Position numbers and translations under genes: made by a program
In this document: positions 37,901 to 50,895 of the stretch, piece by piece
Numbering within the stretch: the stretch's first letter is position 1
How the letters are laid out: each line of letters begins with the position of its first letter
The notes under the pieces: generated by a model
What the model was told of the DNA's origin: nothing
The model's input: only the letters and a program-made list of their open reading frames with translations
Database searches by the model: none
DNA from: Cervus elaphus
Lineage: Eukaryota; Chordata; Mammalia; Artiodactyla; Cervidae
Reading direction: 5' to 3'
NCBI RefSeq assembly: GCF_910594005.1
Contig: NW_025316732.1
Coordinates: 248,001 to 312,000 of the forward strand
Length of the DNA stretch: 64,000 nucleotides

Positions 37901-39245
37901 TTTTCACACCTTTTCATGCTCCTGGTCTTTCTTTTTTTTTTTTGCTCCTCGCATTTTTCACACCTTTTCATGCTCCTGGTCTTTCTTTTTTTTTTTTTTT
38001 TTTTACTCCTCGCATTTTTCACACCTTTTCATGTTCCTGGTCGTTCTTTCTTTCTTTTTTTTTTTTTTTTGCTCCTCGCATTTTTCACACCTTTTCATGC
38101 TCCTGGTCTTTTTTTTTTTTTTTCTCCTCGCATTTTTCACACCTTTTCATGCTCCTGGTCTTTTTTTTTTTTTTTTTACTCCTCGCATTTTTCACACCTT
38201 TTCATGCTCCTGGTCTTTTTTTTTTTTTTTTGCTCCTCGCATTTTTCACACCTTTTCATGCTCCTGGTCTTTTTTTTTTTTTTTTTTGCTCCTCGAATTT
38301 TTCACACCTTTTCATGCTCCTGGTCTTTTTTTTTTTTTTTTTTTTGCCCTCGAATTTTTCACACCTTTTCATGCTCCTCGCATTTTTCACACCTCTTCAT
38401 GCTCCTCGCATTTTTCACAACTTTTCACGCTTGTCGCATTTTTCACACCTTTTCATGCTCCTGGTCTTTCTTTCTTTCTTTTTTTTTTTCTTTTGCTCCT
38501 CGCATTTTTCACACCTTTTCATGCTCCTGGTCTTTCTTTCTTTTTTTTTTTTTTTGCTCCTCGCATTTTTCACACCTTTTCATGCTCCTGGTCTTTCTTT
38601 TTTTTTTTTTTTTTTTTTGCTCCTCGCATTTTTCACACCTTTTCATGCTCCTGGTCTTTTTTTTTTCTTTTGCTCCTCGCATTTTTCACACCTTTTCATG
38701 CTCCTGGTCTTTCTTTTTTTTTTTTTTTTTTTTGCTCCTCGCATTTTTCACACCTTTTCATGCTCCTTTTCTTTTTTTTTTTTTTTTTGCTCCTCGCATT
38801 TTTCACACCTTTTCATGCTCCTGGTCTTTCTTTCTTTCTTTTTTTTTTTTTTTTGCTCCTCGCATTTTTCACACCTTTTCATGCTCCTGGTCTTTTTTTT
38901 TTTTTTTGCTCCTCGCATTTTTCACACCTTTTCATGCTCCTGGTCTTTCTTTCTTTTTTTTTTTTTTTGCTCCTCGCATTTTTCACACCTTTTCATGCTC
39001 CTGGTCTTTCTTTTTTTTTTTTTGCTCCTCGCATTTTTCAAACCTTTTCATGCTCCTGGTCTTTTTTTTTTTTTTTCTCCTCGCATTTTTCACACCTTTT
39101 TATGCTCCTGGTCTTTTTTTTTTTTTTTTTACTCCTCGCATTTTTCACACCTTTTCATGCTCCTGGTCTTTTTTTTTTTTTTTTGCTCCTCGCATTTTTC
39201 ACACCTTTTCATGCTCCTGGTCTTTTTTTTTTTTTTTTTTTTTTT
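31987..39245. repeat. 7.26-kb tandem duplication, copy 1
   Basis: Repeats as 39,246-46,445 at an offset of 7,255-7,262 bp. Shared private variants include an extra-G junction (TTTTTGCACAAC, G at 32,119), CATGGTCCTGTCC (34,103), CATGATCC (34,943), the whole of module M (35,902-37,455), CATGTTCCTGGTCG near 38,031, and a CAAACC unit with a pure-T tract (39,039). Copies differ by occasional substitutions and tract lengths, for example GCTCCTTGTT at 34,501 here only. The left edge follows a hybrid unit at 31,926 that joins an R-block head to an ordinary (CTTT)2 tract. Confidence 0.92.
35902..37455. repeat. Module M, copy 4
   Basis: Nested in copy 1 of the 7.26-kb duplication. Landmarks: 35,902, 36,481, 36,674, 36,908 and 37,412. 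The spacing between the two P blocks is 772 bp, as in copies 1-3 and 5. The preceding R block is at 35,507. Confidence 0.88.
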
Positions 39246-42200
39246 GCTCCTCGCATTTTTCACACCTTTTCATGCTCCTGGTCTTTCTTTTTTTTTTTTT
39301 GCTCCTCGCATTTTTCAAACCTTTTCATGCTCCTGTCCTCTTTTCTTTTGTTTTTTTTTTTTGCTCCTCGCATTTTTGCACAACTTTTCACGCTTGTCGC
39401 ATTTTTCACACCTTTTCATGCTCCTGGTCTTTCTTTCTTTCTTTTTTTTTTTCTTTTGCTCCTCGCATTTTTCACACCTTTTCATGCTCCTGGTCTTTCT
39501 TTTTTTTTTTTTTTTTTTGCTCCTCGCATTTTTCACACCTTTTCATGCTCCTGGTCTTTCTTTTTTTTTTTTTTTTTTTTTGCTCCTCGCATTTTTCACA
39601 TCTTTTCATGCTCCTGGTCTTTTTTTTTTCTTTTGCTCCTCGCATTTTTCACACCTTTTCATGCTCCTGGTCTTTCTTTTTTTTTTTTTTTTTTTTGCTC
39701 CTCGCATTTTTCACACCTTTTCATGCTCCTGGTCTCTTTTCTTTTTTTTTTTTTTTTGCTCCTCGCATTTTTCACACCTTTTCATGCTCCTGGTCTTTCT
39801 TTCTTTCTTTTTTTTTTTTTTTTGCTCCTCGCATTTTTCACACCTTTTCATGCTCCTGGTCTTTTTTTTTTTTTTGCTCCTCGCATTTTTCACACCTTTT
39901 CATGCTCCTGGTCTTTCTTTCTTTTTTTTTTTTTTTGCTCCTCGCATTTTTCACACCTTTTCATGCTCCTGGTCTTTCTTTTTTTTTTTTTGCTCCTCGC
40001 ATTTTTCAAACCTTTTCATGCTCCTGGTCTCTTTTCTTTTTTTTTTTTTTTTTGCTCCTCGCATTTTTCACACCTTTTCATGCTCCTGGTCTTTCTTTTT
40101 TTTTTTTTGCTCCTCGCATTTTTCACACCTTTTCATGCTCCTGGTCTTTCTTTCTTTTTTTTTTTTTTTGCTCCTCGCATTTTTCACACCTTTTCATGCT
40201 CCTGGTCTTTCTTTTTTTTTTTTTGCTCCTCGCATTTTTCAAACCTTTTCATGCTCCTGTCCTCTTTTCTTTTGTTTTTTTTTTTTGCTCCTCGCATTTT
40301 TCACACCTTTTCATGCTCCTGGTCTTTCTTTTTTTTTTTTTGCTCCTCGCATTTTTCACACCTTTTCATGCTCCTGGTCTTTCTTTTTTTTTTTTTTTTT
40401 TTGCTCCTCGCATTTTTCACACCTTTTCATGCTCCTGGTCTTTTTTTTTTTTTTGCTCCTCGAATTTTTCACATCTTTTCATGCTCCTCGCATTTTTCAC
40501 AACTTTTCATGCTCCTCGCATTTTTCACACCTTTTCATGCTCCTGGTCTTTCTTTTTTTTTTTTTGCTCCTCGCATTTTTCAAACCTTTTCATGCTCCTG
40601 GTCTCTTTTCTTTTTTTTTTTTTTTTTTCTCCTCGCATTTTTCCCACCTTTTCTTGCTCCTGGTCTTTCTTTTTTTTTTTTTTTTTTTTTGCTCCTCGCA
40701 TTTTTCACATCTTTTCATGCTCCTGGTCTTTTTTTTTTCTTTTGCTCCTCGCATTTTTCACACCTTTTCATGCTCCTGGTCTTTCTTTTTTTTTTTTTTT
40801 TTTTTGCTCCTCGCATTTTTCACACCTTTTCATGCTCCTGGTCTCTTTTCTTTTTTTTTTTTTTTTGCTCCTCGCATTTTTCACACCTTTTCATGCTCCT
40901 GGTCTTTCTTTCTTTCTTTTTTTTTTTTTTTTGCTCCTCGCATTTTTCACACCTTTTCATGCTCCTGGTCTTTTTTTTTTTTTTTGCTCCTCGCATTTTT
41001 CACACCTTTTCATGCTCCTGGTCTTTCTTTCTTTTTTTTTTTTTTTGCTCCTCGCATTTTTCACACCTTTTCATGCTCCTGGTCTTTCTTTTTTTTTTTT
41101 TGCTCCTCGCATTTTTCAAACCTTTTCATGCTCCTGGTCTCTTTTCTTTTTTTTTTTTTTTTTGCTCCTCGCATTTTTCACACCTTTTCATGCTCCTGGT
41201 CTTTCTTTTTTTTTTTTTGCTCCTCGCATTTTTCACACCTTTTCATGCTCCTGGTCTTTCTTTCTTTTTTTTTTTTTTTGCTCCTCGCATTTTTCACACC
41301 TTTTCATGCTCCTGGTCTTTCTTTTTTTTTTTTTGCTCCTCGCATTTTTCAAACCTTTTCATGGTCCTGTCCTCTTTTCTTTTGTTTTTTTTTTTTGCTC
41401 CTCGCATTTTTCACACCTTTTCATGCTCCTGGTCTTTCTTTTTTTTTTTTTGCTCCTCGCATTTTTCACACCTTTTCATGCTCCTGGTCTTTCTTTTTTT
41501 TTTTTTTTTTTTGCTCCTCGCATTTTTCACACCTTTTCATGCTCCTGGTCTTTTTTTTTTTTTTTCTCCTCGCATTTTTCACACCTTTTCATGCTCCTGG
41601 TCTTTTTTTTTTTTTTTTTACTCCTCGCATTTTTCACACCTTTTCATGCTCCTGGTCTTTTTTTTTTTTTTTGCTCCTCGCATTTTTCACACCTTTTCAT
41701 GCTCCTGGTCTTTTTTTTTTTTTTTTTTGCTCCTCGAATTTTTCACACCTTTTCTTGCTCCTGGTTTTTTTTTTTTTTTTTTTTTGCCCTCGAATTTTTC
41801 ACACCTTTTCATGCTCCTCGCATTTTTCACACCTCTTCATGCTCCTCGCATTTTTCACAACTTTTCACGCTTGTCGCATTTTTCACACCTTTTCATGCTC
41901 CTGGTCTTTCTTTCTTTCTTTTTTTTTTTCTTTTGCTCCTCGCATTTTTCACACCTTTTCATGCTCCTGGTCTTTCTTTTTTTTTTTTTTTTTTTGCTCC
42001 TCGCATTTTTCACACCTTTTCATGCTCCTGGTCTTTCTTTTTTTTTTTTTTTTTTTTTTGCTCCTCGCATTTTTCACATCTTTTCATGCTCCTGGTCTTT
42101 TTTTTTTCTTTTGCTCCTCGCATTTTTCACACCTTTTCATGCTCCTGGTCTTTCTTTTTTTTTTTTTTTTTTTTTGCTCCTCGCATTTTTCACACCTTTT

Positions 42201-45200
42201 CATGATCCTGGTCTCTTTTCTTTTTTTTTTTTTTTTGCTCCTCGCATTTTTCACACCTTTTCATGCTCCTGGTCTTTCTTTCTTTCTTTTTTTTTTTTTT
42301 TTGCTCCTCGCATTTTTCACACCTTTTCATGCTCCTGGTCTTTTTTTTTTTTTTTGCTCCTCGCATTTTTCACACCTTTTCATGCTCCTGGTCTTTCTTT
42401 CTTTTTTTTTTTTTTTGCTCCTCGCATTTTTCACACCTTTTCATGCTCCTGGTCTTTCTTTTTTTTTTTTTGCTCCTCGCATTTTTCAAACCTTTTCATG
42501 CTCCTGGTCTCTTTTCTTTTTTTTTTTTTTTTTGCTCCTCGCATTTTTCACACCTTTTCATGCTCCTGGTCTTTCTTTTTTTTTTTTTGCTCCTCGCATT
42601 TTTCACACCTTTTCATGCTCCTGGTCTTTCTTTCTTTTTTTTTTTTTTTTGCTCCTCGCATTTTTCACACCTTTTCATGCTCCTGGTCTTTCTTTTTTTT
42701 TTTTTTTTTTTGCTCCTCGCATTTTTCACACCTTTTCATGCTCCTGGTCTTTTTTTTTTTTTTGCTCCTCGAATTTTTCACATCTTTTCATGCTCCTCGC
42801 ATTTTTCACAACTTTTCATGCTCCTCGCATTTTTCACACCTTTTCATGCTCCTGGTCTTTCTTTTTTTTTTTTTGCTCCTCGCATTTTTCAAACCTTTTC
42901 ATGCTCCTGGTCTCTTTTCTTTTTTTTTTTTTTTTTGCTCCTCGCATTTTTCACACCTTTTCATGCTCCTGGTCTTTCTTTTTTTTTTTTTGCTCCTCGC
43001 ATTTTTCACATCTTTTCATGCTCCTGGTCTTTTTTTTTTCTTTTGCTCCTCGCATTTTTCACACCTTTTCATGCTCCTGGTCTTTTTTTTTTTTTTTTTT
43101 GCTCCTCGAATTTTTCACACCTTTTCATGCTCCTGGTCTTTTTTTTTTTTTTTTTTTTGCCCTCGAATTTTTCACACCTTTTCATGCTCCTCGCGTTTTT
43201 CACACCTCTTCATGCTCCTCGCATTTTTCACAACTTTTCATGCTTGTCGCATTTTTCACACCTTTTCATGCTCCTGGTCTTGCTTTTTTTTTTTTTTTTT
43301 TTTGCTCCTCGCATTTTTCACATCTTTTCATGCTCCTGGTCTTTTTTTTTTTTTTGCTCCTCGCATTTTTCACACCTTTTCATGCTCCTGGTCTTTCTTT
43401 TTTTTTTTTTTTTTTTGCTCCTCGCATTTTTCAAACCTTTTCATGCTCCTGGTCTCTTTTCCTTTTTTTTTTTTTTTTGCTCCTCGCATTTTTCACACCT
43501 TTTCATGCTCCTGGTCTTTCTTTTTTTTTTTTTGCTCCTCGCATTTTTCACACCTTTTCATGCTCCTGGTCTTTCTTTTTTTTTTTTTGCTCCTCGCATT
43601 TTTCACACCTTTTCATGCTCCTGGTCTTTCTTTTTTTTTTTTTGCTCTTCGCATTTTTCAAACATTTTCATGCTCCTGGTCTCTTTTCTTTTTTTTTTTT
43701 TTTTTTGCTCCTCGCATTTTTCACACCTTTTCATGCTCCTGATCTTTCTTTTTTTTTTTTTGCTCCTCGCATTTTTCACACCTTTTCATGCTCCTGGTCT
43801 TTCTTTTTTTTTTTTTTTTTGCTCCTCGCATTTTTCACACCTTTTCATGCTCCTGGTCTTTTTTTTTTTTTTGCTCCTCGAATTTTTCACACCTTTTCAT
43901 GCTCCTGGTCTTTTTTTTTTTTTTTTTTTTTGCCCTCGAATTTTTCACACCTTTTCATGCTCCTCGCATTTTTCACACCTCTTCATGCTCCTCGCATTTT
44001 TCACAACTTTTCATGCTTGTCGCATTTTTCACACCTTTTCATGCTCCTGGTCTTTCTTTCTTTCTTTTTTTTTTTCTTTTGCTCCTCGCATTTTTCACAC
44101 CTTTTCATGCTCCTGGTCTTTCTTTTTTTTTTTTTTTTTTGCTCCTCGCATTTTTCACACCTTTTCACGCTCGTGGTCTTTCTTTCTTTCTTTTTTTTTT
44201 TCTTTTGCTCCTCGCATTTTTCACACCTTTTCATGCTCCTGGTCTTTCTTTTTTTTTTTTTTTTTACTCCTCGCATTTTTCACACCTTTTCATGCTCCTG
44301 GTCTTTCTTTCTTTCTTTTTTTTTTTTTTTTGCTCCTCGCATTTTTCACACGTTTTCATGCTCCTGGTCTTTTTTTTTTTTTTCTCCTCGCATTTTTCAC
44401 ACCTTTTCATGCTCCTGGTCTTTCTTTTTTTTTTTTGCTCCTCGCATTTTTCACACCTTTTCATGCTCCTGGTCTTTTTTTTTTTTTGCTCCTCGCATTT
44501 TTCACACGTTTTCATGCTCCTGGTCTTTCTTTTTTTTTTTTTGCTCCTCGCATTTTTCACACCTTTTCATGCTCCTGGTCTTTCTTTTTTTTTTTTTTTT
44601 TTGCTCCTCGCATTTTTCACACCTTTTCATGCTCCTGGTCTTTCTTTCTTTCTTTTTTTTTTTTTTTTGCTCCTCGTATTTTTCACACCTTTTCATGCTC
44701 CTGGTCTTTTTTTTTTTTTCTCCTCGCATTTTTCACACCTTTTCATGCTCCTGGTCTTTTTTTTTTTTTTTTCCTCGCATTTTTCACACCTTTTCATGCT
44801 CCTGGTCTTTCTTTTTTTTTTTTTGCTCCTCGCATTTTTCACACCTTTTCATGCTCCTGGTCTTTTTTTTTTTTGCTCCTCGCATTTTTCACACCTTTTC
44901 ATGCTCCTGGTCTTTCTTTTTTTTTTTTTTGCTCCTCGCATTTTTCACACCTTTTCATGCTCCTGGTCTTTCTTTTTTTTTTTTTGCTCCTCGCATTTTT
45001 CACACCTTTTCATGCTCCTGGTCTTTCTTTTTTTTTTTTTTTTTTGCTCCTCGCATTTTTCACACCTTTTCATGCTCCTGGTCTTTTCTTTTTTTTCTCC
45101 TCGCATTTTTCACACCTTTTCATGCTCCTGGTTTTTTTTTTTTTTTGCTCCTCGCATTTTTCACACCTTTTCATGCTCCTGGTCTTTCTTTTTTTTTTTT

Positions 45201-46445
45201 GCTCCTCGCATTTTTCACACCTTTTCATGCTCCTGGTCTTTCTTTTTTTTTTTTTTTTTTTACTCCTCGCATTTTTCACACCTTTTCATGTTCCTGGTCG
45301 TTCTTTCTTTCTTTTTTTTTTTTTTTTGCTCCTCGCATTTTTCACACCTTTTCATGCTCCTGGTCTTTTTTTTTTTTTTTCTCCTCGCATTTTTCACACC
45401 TTTTCATGCTCCTGGTCTTTTTTTTTTTTTTTTTACTCCTCGCATTTTTCACACCTTTTCATGCTCCTGGTCTTTTTTTTTTTTTTTGCTCCTCGCATTT
45501 TTCACACCTTTTCATGCTCCTGGTCTTTTTTTTTTTTTTTTTTGCTCCTCGAATTTTTCACACCTTTTCATGCTCCTGGTCTTTTTTTTTTTTTTTTTTT
45601 GCCCTCGAATTTTTCACACCTTTTCATGCTCCTCGCATTTTTCACACCTCTTCATGCTCCTCGCATTTTTCACAACTTTTCACGCTTGTCGCATTTTTCA
45701 CACCTTTTCATGCTCCTGGTCTTTCTTTCTTTCTTTTTTTTTTTCTTTTGCTCCTCGCATTTTTCACACCTTTTCATGCTCCTGGTCTTTCTTTTTTTTT
45801 TTTTTTTTTTGCTCCTCGCATTTTTCACACCTTTTCATGCTCCTGGTCTTTCTTTTTTTTTTTTTTTTTTTTTTGCTCCTCGCATTTTTCACATCTTTTC
45901 ATGCTCCTGGTCTTTTTTTTTTCTTTTGCTCCTCGCATTTTTCACACCTTTTCATGCTCCTGGTCTTTCTTTTTTTTTTTTTTTTTTTTGCTCCTCGCAT
46001 TTTTCACACCTTTTCATGCTCCTGGTCTCTTTTCTTTTTTTTTTTTTTTTGCTCCTCGCATTTTTCACACCTTTTCATGCTCCTGGTCTTTCTTTCTTTC
46101 TTTTTTTTTTTTTTTTGCTCCTCGCATTTTTCACACCTTTTCATGCTCCTGGTCTTTTTTTTTTTTTTTGCTCCTCGCATTTTTCACACCTTTTCATGCT
46201 CCTGGTCTTTCTTTCTTTTTTTTTTTTTTTGCTCCTCGCATTTTTCACACCTTTTCATGCTCCTGGTCTTTCTTTTTTTTTTTTTGCTCCTCGCATTTTT
46301 CAAACCTTTTCATGCTCCTGGTCTTTTTTTTTTTTTTTCTCCTCGCATTTTTCACACCTTTTCATGCTCCTGGTCTTTTTTTTTTTTTTTTTACTCCTCG
46401 CATTTTTCACACCTTTTCATGCTCCTGGTCTTTTTTTTTTTTTTT
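39246..46445. repeat. 7.26-kb tandem duplication, copy 2
   Basis: Landmarks matching copy 1: extra-G junction 39,378; CATGGTCC 41,360; CATGATCC 42,201; CGCG P block 43,159; P block 43,932; P block 45,601; exceptional CAAACC unit 46,301. Similarity ends at about 46,445, where a unit with CCCACC begins. The unit at 40,628 carries CCCACC and CTTGCTCC, which copy 1 lacks. Confidence 0.92.
43159..44710. repeat. Module M, copy 5
   Basis: Nested in copy 2 of the 7.26-kb duplication. Landmarks: 43,159, 43,739, 43,932, 44,166 and 44,669. It matches copy 4 at an offset of 7,257-7,258 bp. Confidence 0.88.
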
Positions 46446-49400
46446 TCTCCTCGCATTTTTCCCACCTTTTCATGCTCCTGGTCTTTTTTTTTTTTTTTTT
46501 TTTTTTTGCTCCTCGCTTTTTTCACACCTTTTCATGCTCCTGGTCTTTCTTTTTTTTTTTTTTTTTTTTTGCTCCTCGCATTTTTCACATCTTTTCATGC
46601 TCCTGGTCTTTTTTTTTTCTTTTGCTCCTCGCATTTTTCACACCTTTTCATGCTCCTGGTCTTTCTTTTTTTTTTTTTTTTTTTTTGCTCCTCGCATTTT
46701 TCACACCTTTTCATGCTCCTGGTCTCTTTTCTTTTTTTTTTTTTTTTGCTCCTCGCATTTTTCACACCTTTTCATGCTCCTGGTCTTTCTTTCTTTCTTT
46801 TTTTTTTTTTTTTGCTCCTCGCATTTTTCACACCTTTTCATGCTCCTGGTCTTCTTTTTTTTTTTTTGCTCCTCGCATTTTTCACACCTTTTCATGCTCC
46901 TGGTCTTTCTTTCTTTTTTTTTTTTTTTGCTCCTCGCATTTTTCACACCTTTTCATGCTCCTGGTCTTTCTTTTTTTTTTTTTGCTCCTCGCATTTTTCA
47001 AACCTTTTCATGCTCCTGGTCTCTTTTCTTTTTTTTTTTTTTTTTGCTCCTCGCATTTTTCACACCTTTTCATGCTCCTGGTCTTTCTTTTTTTTTTTTT
47101 GCTCCTCGCATTTTTCACACCTTTTCATGCTCCTGGTCTTTCTTTTTTTTTTTTTTTTTTTTTGCTCCTCGCATTTTTCACATCTTTTCATGCTCCTGGT
47201 CTTTTTTTTTTCTTTTGCTCCTCGCATTTTTCACACCTTTTCATGCTCCTGGTCTTTCTTTTTTTTTTTTTTTTTTTGCTCCTCGCATTTTTCACACCTT
47301 TTCATGCTCCTGGTCTCTTTTCTTTTTTTTTTTTTTTTTGCTCCTCGCATTTTTCACACCTTTTCATGCTCCTGGTCTTTCTTTCTTTCTTTTTTTTTTT
47401 TTTTTGCTCCTCGCATTTTTCACACCTTTTCATGCTCCTGGTCTTTTTTTTTTTTTTTGCTCCTCGCATTTTTCACACCTTTTCATGCTCCTGGTCTTTC
47501 TTTCTTTTTTTTTTTTTTTGCTCCTCGCATTTTTCACACCTTTTCATGCTCCTGGTCTTTCTTTTTTTTTTTTTGCTCCTCGCATTTTTCAAACCTTTTC
47601 ATGCTCCTGGTCTCTTTTCTTTTTTTTTTTTTTTTTGCTCCTCGCATTTTTCACACCTTTTCATGCTCCTGGTCTTTCTTTTTTTTTTTTTGCTCCTCGC
47701 ATTTTTCACACCTTTTCATGCTCCTGGTCTTTCTTTCTTTTTTTTTTTTTTTGCTCCTCGCATTTTTCACACCTTTTCATGCTCCTGGTCTTTCTTTTTT
47801 TTTTTTTGCTCCTCGCATTTTTCAAACCTTTTCATGCTCCTGTCCTCTTTTCTTTTGTTTTTTTTTTTTTGCTCCTCGCATTTTTCACACCTTTTCATGC
47901 TCCTGGTCTTTCTTTTTTTTTTTTTTGCTCCTCGCATTTTTCACACCTTTTCATGCTCCTGGTCTTTCTTTTTTTTTTTTTTGCTCCTCGCATTTTTCAC
48001 ACCTTTTCATGCTCCTGGTCTCTTTTCTTTTTTTTTTTTTTTTTTGCTCCTCGCATTTTTCACACCTTTTCATGCTCCTGGTCTTTCTTTTTTTTTTTTT
48101 GCTCCTCGCATTTTTCACACCTTTTCATGCTCCTGGTCTTTCTTTTTTTTTTTTTTTTTTTGCTCCTCGCATTTTTCACACCTTTTCATGCTCCTGGTCT
48201 TTTTTTTTTTTTGCTCCTCGAATTTTTCACATCTTTTCATGCTCCTCGCATTTTTCACACCTCTTCATGCTCCTCGCATTTTTCACAACTTTTCATGCTC
48301 GTCGCATTTTTCACACGTTTTCATGCTCCTGGTCTTTCTTTTTTTTTTTTTGCTCCTCGCATTTTTCACATCTTTTCATGCTCCTGGTCTTTTTTTTTTC
48401 TTTTGCTCCTCGCATTTTTCACACCTTTTCATGCTCCTGGTCTTTCTTTTTTTTTTTTTTTTTTTGCTCCTCGCATTTTTCACACCTTTTCATGCTCCTG
48501 GTCTCTTTTCTTTTTTTTTTTTTTTTGCTCCTCGCATTTTTCACACCTTTTCATGCTCCTGGTCTTTCTTTCTTTCTTTTTTTTTTTTTTTTGCTCCTCG
48601 CATTTTTCACACCTTTTCATGCTCCTGGTCTTTTTTTTTTTTTTTGCTCCTCGCATTTTTCACACCTTTTCATGCTCCTGGTCTTTCTTTCTTTTTTTTT
48701 TTTTTTGCTCCTCGCATTTTTCACACCTTTTCATGCTCCTGGTCTTTCTTTTTTTTTTTTTGCTCCTCGCATTTTTCAAACCTTTTCATGCTCCTGGTCT
48801 CTTTTCTTTTTTTTTTTTTTTTTGCTCCTCGCATTTTTCACACCTTTTCATGCTCCTGGTCTTTCTTTTTTTTTTTTTGCTCCTCGCATTTTTCACACCT
48901 TTTCATGCTCCTGGTCTTTCTTTCTTTTTTTTTTTTTTGCTCCTCGCATTTTTCACACCTTTTCATGCTCCTGGTCTTTCTTTTTTTTTTTTTGCTCCTC
49001 GCATTTTTCAAACCTTTTCATGCTCCTGTCCTCTTTTCTTTTGTTTTTTTTTTTTTGCTCCTCGCATTTTTCACACCTTTTCATGCTCCTGGTCTTTCTT
49101 TTTTTTTTTTTGCTCCTCGCATTTTTCACACCTTTTCATGCTCCTGGTCTTTCTTTTTTTTTTTTTTGCTCCTCGCATTTTTCACACCTTTTCATGCTCC
49201 TGGTCTCTTTTCTTTTTTTTTTTTTTTTTGCTCCTCGCATTTTTCACACCTTTTCATGCTCCTGGTCTTTCTTTTTTTTTTTTTGCTCCTCGCATTTTTC
49301 ACACCTTTTCATGCTCCTGGTCTTTCTTTTTTTTTTTTTTTTTTTTGCTCCTCGCATTTTTCACACCTTTTCATGCTCCTGGTCTTTTTTTTTTTTTTGC

Positions 49401-50895
49401 TCCTCGAATTTTTCACATCTTTTCATGCTCCTCGCATTTTTCACACCTCTTCATGCTCCTCGCATTTTTCACAACTTTTCATGCTCGTCGCATTTTTCAC
49501 ACGTTTTCATGCTCCTGGTCTTTCTTTTTTTTTTTTTGCTCCTCGCATTTTTCACATCTTTTCATGCTCCTGGTCTTTTTTTTTTCTTTTGCTCCTCGCA
49601 TTTTTCACACCTTTTCATGCTCCTGGTCTTTTTTTTTTTTTTTTTTTGCTCCTCGAATTTTTCACACCTTTTCATGCTCCTGGTCTTTTTTTTTTTTTTT
49701 TTTTGCCCTCGAATTTTTCACACCTTTTCATGCTCCTCGCGTTTTTCACACCTCTTCATGCTCCTCGCATTTTTCACAACTTTTCATGCTTGTCGCATTT
49801 TTCACACCTTTTCATGCTCCTGGTCTTTTTTTTTTTTTTTTTTTGCTCCTCGCATTTTTCACACCTTTTCATGCTTCTGGTCTTTCTTTTTTTTTTTTGC
49901 TCCTCGCATTTTTCACACCTTTTCATGCTCCTGGTCTTTCTTTTTTTTTTTTTGCTCCTCGCATTTTTCAAACCTTTTCATGCTCCTGGTCTCTTTTCTT
50001 TTTTTTTTTTTTTTTGCTCCTCGCATTTTTCACACCTTTTCATGCTCCTGGTCTTTCTTTTTTTTTTTTTGCTCCTCGCATTTTTCACACCTTTTCATGC
50101 TCCTGGTCTTTCTTTCTTTTTTTTTTTTTTTGCTCCTCGCATTTTTCACACCTTTTCATGCTCCTGGTCTTTCTTTTTTTTTTTTTGCTCCTCGCATTTT
50201 TTAAACCTTTTCATGCTCCTGTCCTCTTTTCTTTTGTTTTTTTTTTTTTGCTCCTCGCATTTTTCACACCTTTTCATGCTCCTGGTCTTTCTTTTTTTTT
50301 TTTTGCTCCTCGCATTTTTCACACCTTTTCATGCTCCTGGTCTTTCTTTTTTTTTTTTTTGCTCCTCGCATTTTTCACACCTTTTCATGCTCCTGGTCTC
50401 TTTTCTTTTTTTTTTTTTTTTTGCTCCTCGCATTTTTCACACCTTTTCATGCTCCTGGTCTTTCTTTTTTTTTTTTTGCTCCTCGCATTTTTCACACCTT
50501 TTCATGCTCCTGGTCTTTCTTTTTTTTTTTTTTTTTTTGCTCCTCGCATTTTTCACACCTTTTCATGCTCCTGGTCTTTTTTTTTTTTTTGCTCCTCGAA
50601 TTTTTCACATCTTTTCATGCTCCTCGCATTTTTCACACCTCTTCATGCTCCTCGCATTTTTCACAACTTTTCATGCTCGTCGCATTTTTCACACGTTTTC
50701 ATGCTCCTGGTCTTTCTTTTTTTTTTTGCTCCTCGCATTTTTCACATCTTTTCATGCTCCTGGTCTTTTTTTTTTTCTTTTGCTCCTCGCATTTTTCACA
50801 CCTTTTCATGCTCCTGGTCTTTTTTTTTTTTTTTTTTTGCTCCTCGAATTTTTCACACCTTTTCATGCTCCTGGTCTTTTTTTTTTTTTTTTTTT
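46446..50895. repeat. Interval with a ~1.19-kb triplication
   Basis: After a junction zone with CCCACC and GCTTTT variants (46,446-46,560) the array carries three copies of a section ending in an R block: R blocks at 48,213, 49,399 and 50,591, each preceded by a G-interrupted tract (G at 47,857, 49,043 and 50,237). The offsets are about 1,186 and 1,193 bp. CGCG P blocks at 49,705 and 50,896 follow the second and third copies only. A TTTTTTAAACC unit near 50,202 is the only TAA I found on the + strand. Confidence 0.85.

Noticed and set aside
45..43742. Open frame of 14,565 codons and several others of 1,900-9,500 codons on the + strand.
   Set aside because: All three + frames are open at once because the repeat lacks stop trinucleotides. 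The products are runs of Phe with frame-shifted versions of the same core, and start codons are just the CATGC in every unit. No codon structure, promoter or non-repeat domain is present.
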